The notes under the pieces are model-generated. The model worked only from the letters and a program-made list of their open reading frames with translations. It had not been told where the DNA came from and searched no databases. A stretch of 64,000 nucleotides of DNA. Origin: Sitta carolinensis. Its lineage: Eukaryota > Chordata > Aves > Passeriformes > Sittidae. A program made the translations under genes and the position numbers. This document shows, one piece after another, positions 56,613 to 64,000 of the stretch. The stretch is taken from the NCBI GenBank assembly GCA_032173965.1, contig CM063283.1, forward strand, positions 113,864,687 through 113,928,686, read 5' to 3'. Each line of letters starts with the position of its first letter. Position 1 is the first letter of the stretch.

Positions 56613-59600
56613 GCAAAAAAGCCTCCCCTGTTGGGGAGAGACTGTGGGAGTGGAAGAACTCTCACAAGGATGTCAAGTGCAAGTGAGGAATCCCTTAAAA
56701 CGTTACTAATTATGATATATTAAATACATATAAATTACTCTATAGAGCTGCAGGTGCTAGAAGTGTTTTGCAGGTGGGGGAGAAATGGCAAACCCCGAAA
56801 TAAAGAGTTTGTTGCTGCCTGGCCAACTGGAAGAGGCCAAAGTTGTGAAAACAAGGCACAGCAAATGTCAGAATATTAAAAATGACACTTTCAAGGAAAC
56901 TCACCACTTGATGCAGTGAAACTTCTTCTCAGTGGCAATTGGGAGTTGAAATACAAATAAATAAAACAAGCAAACCAAGTTAGACCTGAGCCAAGTCCCA
57001 AATATTCCCAATTTTTTGTGTTCATTATTTACATTTATATCTAATTTATATTGATTATTCCAATTGATGGCCCTTTCTCTGGAAGGATTTTGGTTCATTA
57101 CTGAGGGTTGCATTTTCATTCTTTTTTATTAATTTTTTTATTTTTTTAAAAAAAATTCATTCATTAATTTTCCATCTTAGTGTTTAAAGACTGAAAACTG
57201 ACACGTGATTGATGACTGCTCATTCCCAATAAAAATAAGGAAAAAAAAAAAAAGCTGAGGCCACATCTTAAAGTGCCAGTTTTACATTGAAAATATCTCA
57301 TTTCTACCATCTAAAAATTCATTTTTATTTGAAATATATTTGGAATTGCGAGTATGGGAAGAAAGTTTTGTTTGTTTTTTTTTATCTTTCTGGGAAGTGT
57401 CTTTGAGCAGAGTCTTTGATTTGAAGGTATAAATGGTTGCTGTTTACTGTAGAGGTGTTTTTAAGGTTTTGTTTTAATTTTTAACTTAAAGACTTAGGGG
57501 TTTAGGACACCTGTCTAAATTAGTGAACATCCAACTATTTTATAAGTAGTTTAAATTAAGATAATTTAATTTTCATGTATCTCCAGTGCAGACAGTTGCA
57601 TGTGCACAATCTAAATCTTCACTGGATCAGAAATAACTGTTTTAAAAATGGGTTCCATCAAAATGAAGTGAAATTTTAATCTGAACAGAAGAGGTGTAAG
57701 AAGAAAAGAGTTGATTTTCACAAACCCTTTTTATAAAAGCTTTTCCTTGGTGGGAAAAAACCTGGCCCAAAGTTTTTTCTTCTACTGGAGATGTGTAGAT
57801 GAAGAAGAGTTTATTTTATACATAATTTTTAGTCTTTCTTCATCTAATTACATGTGTTGAAAACAGGACCTTTAATTAATCACTAAAAGCAAGAATGAGT
57901 TCTACGAACAAATTATTATTTGAAGGCAAAAAAAAGTGATTTTTGATTTTTAATTTTGAAGGTAGGATTGAACCCACAGCATTTTTCTATTTATTTCAAC
58001 ATAAGCTTTCAGAAAAATCACAGGTTTTTTCACTTTTTTTATGATTTGTGTGAATAAGTAGATTTAAAGCAGACCAGGACATGTTACTCAGGATTTCTTC
58101 TTCAGAAAATTTGTAAAACTTTGTGCCCTTAAAATTTTCCTTTTGTCTGATAGTGCATCTTGAGAAGTTCATGGATTGGGAGGTGTAGGTGGGACTGAAC
58201 ATTAATAATTTCACTGCTGAACTAAGAAACTTTGTAAATCTTCAAATTTAAGCCCCATATTAGCTTTTGTTCACTCCCTTTTCCTAATTGTCCCTAGAGG
58301 CCATGTGGGATGATGAGAATAGGATAATAATAAAAAAATTCTCTGTAAAATACAGGATTTCACATGCCAAGCCTAAAAACAAATCTAGATTTAGTGGGAT
58401 GTGCAGAGAGAAGACAGCAAATGTTGTACTGGTCAACTTCTTCCCGAAAAAAAGGGAAGGAGAAGGAAAAGAATCATCTGTAAGGTGCCTCATATATATA
58501 AGATAAAAAGTACATTAAATTTGCATGTCATATTTTGTGACTGGACCTGTGTTAAGGTTTTTGGTCTCAAGGTCTTGGAAAGTCTTTTTAAGCTTTGAAG
58601 TCTTCAGAAAAAGTTCCTCCTTGTTGGAGCAATAAACCTGACCTTTAAAAAGTCAGCTGCAGATTTCTTGATTTCTCCTCTGAAATAAAGGGAGATTCTA
58701 CATGTTTTAAATGAATGAGAATGTCCCTTAAATGTGAGTGCATCCAGGCAAAAGTTGAGGATGGATCATGCCCATTGCCATCACTAAAAGTGATTTTAGA
58801 GAGGCAGAAAGGAACTGCACAGTTGGCATTTAGCCAGGAACGTGGCATCATGGTCCTGTGATACCAGCCACCAATTATTTCATCGAATAAAAATGGAATA
58901 ATCTGTGTATTGCAATGCCCTTAACAGGCTTCAAAGGATATTTGCTCTGTATCATGCCCACGAGTCAAAAACAATTCAAACTTCAAGGCCTGAATGTCTC
59001 TTAGAGCACTGCACAGAGAGGAATTCTCAGTTCAATTCTCTTGGTAATTTCCCAGACTGGAGGGAGAGTTGAGCATTTTTGCAGTGCCTGCACATGTTTT
59101 TTTCATCAGCACATTTGGGGCTGGGTTGTGTGTCTTGGTATGCACTTGAAATATCTTGGGTGGCTGCAGATGGCCTCGGTCTCTACAAGCAGAAAAAGTC
59201 AGAATAATTCTTGGAAACTCGATTTGGTGAACATTTTAGAGAGGAGAAAGCGCCCTGGAAGTTCCCTGCTGGGATTTTTCAGCTTGAAAATTCTTGAATG
59301 TTTCATTACCAGCTCTCATTTAAAGGTGGGAAGGCACAACAAAGCCAATAATTCCCTTTGTGTTCGTGTATCATTAAATGTGTATTTTAGCTGAAGGTGT
59401 TTGGCTGGAATCAGGCTTGGATCTGAGGTCTGCACGTTGTGTGGGCATCACCTCCAGGAGTCCAAGAACCTTCAGAAACTTCCTGTGTCCCTTCCCTTGG
59501 ACTCTGGGGAGAACAAACTCTGTCATTTTATGCCACTGTTGCAGGAGCAGTGAAACATTAGTTGACCACAGGTGAAAAATTGAAATTCTGGGTGGCAGAG

Positions 59601-59958
59601 ACCTCGAAGAGAGGCCTGGGACAGAGGCGTAGACGTTGTAATTTCTGGTTTTATTCCAACAGCACTTTCCAGGCAGAGCAGGAGATGAGTTTGTGGATAG
59701 GCACTTGATGCCTGTGGTTGTGGCAGAATGAGAGGTTTGCCATAAAACCCCTTCCTATAACAATTTTGCAGTCATTTGCACATCCACTGCTTGATTTGTT
59801 TCTCTGGCACCCCGGTGTTTTCTCCCCCCAGCCCCTGGGTGTGGGATCAGCGTGGTTGGTACAGCTCAATCTCGGATCATCCTGCTGTTTTCCATGGATT
59901 TTAAAAACATTTGTTGCTGATCCGTGTCATTTGTGGGATTAGAAATCATAATAAGAAT
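56613..59958. other. Non-coding intronic stretch
   Basis: About 3.3 kb of AT-rich unique sequence, with A-runs near 57150 and 57239-57253. A 117-codon frame at 59041-59394 has no known motif. No exon was recognised. Confidence 0.5.
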
Positions 59959-60303
59959 TCCAGAACCTAAAGGGGCTCCAGGAAAGCTGGAAGAGAGACA
60001 ATTTAAAGGGAATGGAGAGAGAGAACAAGGGGGAATGGCTTTGAGCTGATGCAGGGCAGGGTTAGGGAATTTAGGGTGGGAATTTGGGGCAGGAATTGTT
60101 GCCTGGAGGGTGGGCAGGGGCTGGGCTGGAATTGCCAGAGCAGCTGTGGCTGCCCCTGGATCCCTGGCAGTGCCCCAGGCCAGGCTGGATTTTCTCTTGG
60201 AGCAGCCTGGGGCAGGGGCAGGGGGCCCAGCCAGGGCAGGGGGGCTCTGGGTGATCCCTAAAATCCCTGCCAGCCCACCCCACTGGGCCATCCCGGGATT
60301 CTC
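59959..60303 (+). mobile_element. CR1 LINE 3' end, sense
   Basis: CCAGAACCTAAAGGGGCTCC, GAACAAGGGGGAATGGCTTT, GGCAGGAATTGTTGCCTGGA and GGCCAGGCTGGATTTTCTCT lead to CCCCACTGGGCCATCCCGGG and an ATTCTCTGG tail. The GGATTTTCTCTTGG change replaces the common GGACACTGGGGCTGG word and marks this copy. Confidence 0.92.
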
Positions 60304-60529
60304 TGGCTGCTTTGCTGGCTCACCCTGGGATCTCTTCTCCCCTCCAAGCTCTCTGCTCATCCTTTGCCCAATCCTCACTCCAGGCCAGCCTCGTGCCAGG
60401 GCTGCTGGGGCTTTGGCACATCCCATTGCCAGGCACATTCCTGCCTTGGGCCACTGGCCTGGCAACCTGGAGAAATCCCTGGGAGCCCTGGATTGGCCTG
60501 AGCCCCTGTGCCTTTGGCAGTGCCAGTGC
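60304..60529. other. GC-rich spacer between two CR1 copies
   Basis: About 225 bp of GC-rich sequence. Frames of 154-212 codons on both strands join it to the CR1 copies on each side and are not genes. Confidence 0.45.
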
Positions 60530-60783
60530 AGGGGGAAGGGTTCCCAGTGCCCAGGGCAGGGCTGGGGGGAGCTTGGGCAGGAATTGTTCCTGGAGGGTGG
60601 GCAGGGGCTGGGCTGGAATTGCCAGAGCAGCTGGGCTGCCCCTGGATCCCTGGCAGTGCCCAGGCCAGGCTGGACACTGGGGCTGGAGCAGCCTGGGGCA
60701 GGGGCAGGGGGCCCTGCCAGGGCAGGGGGGGCTCTGGGTGGGCTTTAAGGTCTCTTCCAACCCAAACAATCCATAAATCCACA
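60530..60783 (+). mobile_element. CR1 LINE 3' end, sense
   Basis: GGCAGGGCTGGGGGGAGCTT, GGCAGGAATTGTTCCTGGAG and GGCCAGGCTGGACACTGGGG lead to GGTCTCTTCCAACCCAAACA and an AATCCATAAATCCACAA tail. It is close in text to the copy 500 bp upstream, in the same orientation. Confidence 0.92.
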
Positions 60784-61108
60784 ATTTTTTCTGTTTTTCC
60801 TGCATCGTCCCTGTGTGGATTTTGAAGTGCTTTGCCAATAGTTATCATTCAGCTTTCCAAGATCCCTTAGGAACGCCGCAGATAAATAGCAATGAAAAGT
60901 TTCCTCACACTAGCAGGGGGGAAGAAAACCTCCAAAATGATGATTTGTGCTTTGGTTCCTCCAAAGGCACACGAGAAAAATTGTGTATGGGAAGATCTCA
61001 TTCAGTCAAAGGGCTGAACAGCAAAAAGGGAGATTTTAAATCAAATCAGTTTTATCTCAGAGCAGTAGATTGAAACCAGAGGTCAAACCAATCCTTGTAT
61101 GCAGGCTC
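60784..61108. other. Non-coding spacer
   Basis: Unique sequence between CR1 copies. An 86-codon plus-strand frame has no recognised motif. Confidence 0.45.
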
Positions 61109-61250
61109 AGATCATGGAATCCCAGAACAGTTTGGGATGGAAGGGACCCTAAATCTCCCCAGTGCCACCCCTGACCCCTCCCACTGTCCCAGGCTGCTCC
61201 CAGCCCAGTGTCCAGCCTGGCCTGGGACACTGCCAGGGATCCAGGGGCAG
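61109..61250 (-). mobile_element. CR1 LINE 3' end, antisense
   Basis: AGATCATGGAATCCCAGAAC, AGTTTGGGATGGAAGGGACC, GTCCCAGGCTGCTCCCAGCC and CTGGGACACTGCCAGGGATC are in antisense CR1 order. The copy stops at CCAGGGGCAGATTC. Confidence 0.9.
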
Positions 61251-61593
61251 ATTCAAAACTACTAAAGAAGGGGGCTTGGATCCAAATTTTTTGTGTTATT
61301 CCCCCTACTTTGGGTGTCATTTTTCTAATCAAGTGCAAACTCATGCTGATATCTTATTCAGCTTCCTGGATTTTTCTGTTATTAAAATAATAACTATATA
61401 TATGTATATTGTTTTCTCTTCTTATATAAATGATGTCTAACTCTGCCATGCCTGTGCCATCCTGATGGGATAATCCCAGCCCCTGCCCTGGGATTCAGGA
61501 AGGCTCTGCCAGGACTGCAGAGCTTGTGCAGCACCAGAAACTTAATCCCAGTTTTTCTGGGCAAGGGGCAGCCCTGGAACAGCTGCATTTCTC
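61251..61593. other. Unique spacer before the retroviral remnant
   Basis: Mixed sequence with a TATATATG run near 61395. It may include decayed upstream retroviral sequence, but nothing could be recognised on either strand. Confidence 0.4.
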
Positions 61594-61968
61594 TTGCTTC
61601 TGACCCAGTCAGTAGTACAGGGACATGAATGGCAGAACTCTCAAGGGATGCCCTACCTCAGTCTACCCAGCAAAATCCAGAACAGCCACAAGTCCATCCA
61701 AGAAATGAAAAACATGATGGAAGAGATCAAGAGAGGAGCAGGAGACTGGCTGGAGAACTCCTTTAAAGACCAGGGCTGGCCAGGGGGAATGTCATCATTT
61801 GTAAAGGATGTCTTGCTGGCTGTTCTAGGTGTCATTTTAATTTACATAGCCTTCAGGACTCTAAAAGGAGTCCTAACTAAGTGTACTAAGAAAAAAACTC
61901 GTCTCTTCTGGTGGTGGCTGCTGTCGAGAGATGGTGGAGGAGGCCAGAGACGGAGTTTAAAGAGTTAA
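61594..61968 (+). pseudogene. Endogenous retrovirus remnant: C-terminal part of an Env transmembrane-subunit-like protein
   Basis: A frame of 124 codons ends in TAA at 61966. Its first half is polar with a heptad-like stretch (KSIQEMKNMMEEIKRG). It then has a Trp-rich juxtamembrane segment (GDWLENSFKDQGW), one long hydrophobic segment (DVLLAVLGVILIYIAF), a Cys and a basic tail. This layout matches the end of a retroviral TM subunit: membrane-proximal region, anchor and short cytoplasmic tail. The surface subunit, fusion peptide, gag and pol are absent, and the frame has no natural start, so it is a broken relic. A fragment of a cellular membrane protein cannot be excluded. Confidence 0.55.
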
Positions 61969-62170
61969 TCTACTCTCCCCTGTCCCTTCAGACTAAACAG
62001 AGAAGAGTTGAGCTTGGTTAAAGCTGTTTTCCCCCAGTGGTTTATTCCTGTTACCCCCCAAATGGGTTTGGTCTCCCTGCCCCCCCAAATAAACACCCCT
62101 GTGATGATGCAGTTTCAAAACCTGGAAATTGTAGGATAGCACACGACACAGACTCACCGTGATTTTTTCT
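61969..62170 (+). mobile_element. Possible 3' region or LTR remnant after the Env-like frame
   Basis: After the stop there are C-rich words (GTTACCCCCCAAATGGG, CTGCCCCCCCAAATAAAC) and an AATAAA at 62088. A polyadenylation signal 120 bp after an Env stop is what a 3' LTR would supply. LTR ends and a polypurine tract could not be fixed, although the purine-rich AGAGATGGTGGAGGAGG near 61927 is a candidate. Confidence 0.3.
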
Positions 62171-63529
62171 TTCTCAAAGGCTCTGTGAAGAATGATTTCT
62201 TTTTAGGGATCCTTCTCTCTTATGTACAGGTCTTTACAGACCAATGTGATTGGTGAAAGAAATTCAAACTTCTTCACCCACACTGATAAACCAGAGGGAC
62301 ATCCAAAGAAATCCCTCCTCCCAGGAGGAATGTACACACAGACATTGTAACAAAACCAGTTTTGTTGTTTTCCCATTTTCCCTGGGAAGAGAATTCCAGC
62401 AAACCTAAACATCAGAAAACTGGAACTTTAGAAAATCTTGGACTTGGATACTCCTTTCAGTGTCTGTTCTTCTTGGAAAGAAAATATATTTGCTTAATGA
62501 GCAGGGAAATAAAGCATTTTTCTGCTGTCACATCTTATATTTTATGATCTCCTTTCTCAAATTCAGCCATGTTTTCTTTCTGGAAGTATCCTAAAAGCTA
62601 ATGAATACAAGGAAATTCAATTAGAGGAACTCTTCAATAACAAAAATAAATGTTCATGTCCAAGGGAGAGATAGAGTGTGATAAATAACCCAAGATGTAT
62701 TTTAGGTTAACTTCCAGGAAATTTTTTTGACAGTAGGGTTTAAAAATAGCATTTCAAATTGAGAACTTGACAATGCATTTCATGATTTTGGAAGCCACCT
62801 TGCCTTATGTGATACTGGAATCTAATAGCATAAATTGGAGTATTATATATAACTTGGAACAATAATAAACTGGAATAATAATATTATATATAAGTTGGAA
62901 TATTATATAGGAATATGTTTTGTAATATGTAACTTGAGGGAAGAGGTTTTTTTAATGGTTTAAAGATTCTATAGCAGCTTTTAAAAACGGACAGTCAAAT
63001 ACATAATTTATTTAAAATAACAATACACCAATAAGCAAATATAAGTTGACAACATCCAGCCATTCAGTTGTTGCCTTAAATGCGTGATTGATAAAAAAAA
63101 ATGTGATTGATTAAAAAAATGCGGTTGTTGATTAAAAAAAATGAGATTTTTGTCTTTGGTTGTCGCTAAAGCACTGAGCATCTCCAGGCAGTGTCAGCCT
63201 GTAAACGTGTGGATTTCCAGGGGGAAAATTTCCTTCTGTTGTTGCACTTGGCTGGTGCCACTCGGTGTCTCAGCTTTCAGCATCTGCAGGAGGAGAAACC
63301 CCACTGGGGATGAGGTTCTCACATTGGCAGGGGTTTAATTGGTGCTGCCTGTGTTGGGTTTGGGGAGGGATGTGCCAATTCCTGAGAGGAAGGACTCAGG
63401 GTGGAGCCCTCTGTGTCTCTCTTGGGTGCTCTCAACTTGTTCATGGTAAGAACTCATGGGCTGCATGATGGCATATTCATTTATTGGTTTTAAAAGAGTT
63501 CTTGGTGGCTGTTCTGAGTGTGGGGAAGG
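62171..63529. other. Non-coding intronic stretch
   Basis: AT-rich unique sequence. It has an AT-rich near-repeat at 62835-62935 (TTGGAATATTATATA words) and three tandem copies of a TGATTGATTAAAAAAA-like unit at about 63082-63146. No exon was recognised. Confidence 0.5.
63082..63146. repeat. Short tandem repeat, ~22 bp x 3
   Basis: GCGTGATTGATAAAAAAAAA, TGTGATTGATTAAAAAAA and TGCGGTTGTTGATTAAAAAA occur in series. The unit ends in an A-run of variable length. Confidence 0.75.
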
Positions 63530-64000
63530 GAATGGAGCTGGGAAGGGGCTGGGAAACATCCTGGGAGGAGCCAGGCAGGGGCTGGAGCCCCAGCGGGGCT
63601 GGGGGAGCCGGGCAGGGGCTGGAGAATCCCTGGGGGAGCCGGGCAGGGGCTGGAGCTGGGCAGGGGCTGGGGAGCGGGCAGGGGCTGGGGGAGCCGGGCA
63701 GGGGCTGGGGGAGCCGGGCAGGGGCTGGAGAATCCCTGGGGGAGCCGGGCAGGGGCTGGGGGAGCTGGGCAGGGGCTGGGGGAGCCGGGCAGGGACTGGA
63801 GCCCCAGCAGGGCTGGGGGAGCCGGGCAGGGGCTGGAGAATCCCTGGGGGAGCCGGGCAGGGGCTGGAGAATCCCTAGGGGAGCAGGGCAGGGGCTGGAG
63901 AATCCCTGGGGGAGCCGGGCAGGGGCTGTGGGGGAGCCGGGCAGGGGCTGGAGCCCCAGCAGGGGCTGGGGGAGCCGGGCAGGGGCTCAGCCTGGAGCAC
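63530..64000. repeat. G-rich minisatellite, ~20-bp core, running off the window
   Basis: The core GGGGGAGCCGGGCAGGGGCT is repeated, alternating with a longer form carrying GGAGAATCCCTG and another with GGAGCCCCAGC. The plus strand has many G-runs of 3-5 bases a few bases apart. A 140-codon frame crossing it (63456-63878) reads only the repeat. The array continues past 64000, so its length is unknown. Confidence 0.95.

Noticed and set aside
60110..60838. Frames of 212, 199, 172 and 157 codons
   Set aside because: They span two CR1 ends and their GC-rich spacer; their peptides repeat those of other CR1 copies in the window.
7684..64000. Search for the next HLCS exon (expected GRGGN loop and WLSP words)
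   Set aside because: No segment encoding these words was found in any frame that could be inspected by eye. The exon is taken to lie outside the window.

Overview
The window looks like intronic nuclear DNA from a bird, probably a songbird. The main evidence is the roughly 20 truncated 3' ends of CR1 LINEs, in both orientations, several of which finish in the CR1 terminal octamer series ATTCTGTGA. Large spliced introns, CpG depletion and many micro- and minisatellites agree with this. The songbird assignment is an inference from the style of the CR1 subfamily and is not proven. No bacterial, phage, tRNA, rRNA or CRISPR feature was found.

Only one protein-coding segment is well supported. It is a 272-nt exon at 7412-7683 (+) of HLCS, holocarboxylase synthetase (biotin-protein ligase). 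It has a clean polypyrimidine-tract acceptor and a GTAAGG donor, and its peptide aligns closely with the vertebrate protein just before and into the catalytic domain. The preceding exon was not found in the first 7.4 kb. The following exon, which should carry the GRGGN catalytic loop, was not found in the remaining 56 kb. The rest of the window is therefore read as two large HLCS introns.

Layout. 1-7.4 kb: upstream intron with one CR1 fragment. 7.4-7.7 kb: HLCS exon. 7.7-12 kb: plain AT-rich intron, then a 131-bp AT-rich palindrome. 13.1-14.2 kb: 23-bp minisatellite. 14.8-18.1 kb: cluster of CR1 ends. 19.4-20.2 kb: 0.8-kb pure pyrimidine TTCC/CTCC tract. 20-33 kb: intron with scattered CR1 ends and one possible LTR fragment. 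33.4-36.4 kb: AT-rich block, 67-bp tandem repeat and a small duplicated block. 37.4-38.6 kb: unique sequence dense in homeodomain-type motifs. 39.4-43 kb: CR1 copies and a 58-bp GC-rich minisatellite. 45.0-47.8 kb: short CpG-dense patch, a 579-bp tandem duplication and a stretch resembling a conserved non-coding element. 48.9-52 kb: older CR1 copies. 52.4-52.9 kb: another enhancer-like, CpG-containing unique block. 53.0-55.5 kb: 36-bp higher-order minisatellite. 55.8-56.6 kb: two tandem ~390-bp LTR-like units. 60-61.3 kb: three CR1 ends. 61.6-62.1 kb: remnant of a retroviral Env transmembrane region. 63.5-64 kb: G-rich minisatellite running off the end.

No new multi-gene system is visible. 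The points most worth a second look are the 36-bp minisatellite that stays open for up to 175 codons, the enhancer-like unique blocks, the CpG patch, the palindrome, and signs of homopolymer-length errors inside tandem repeats.
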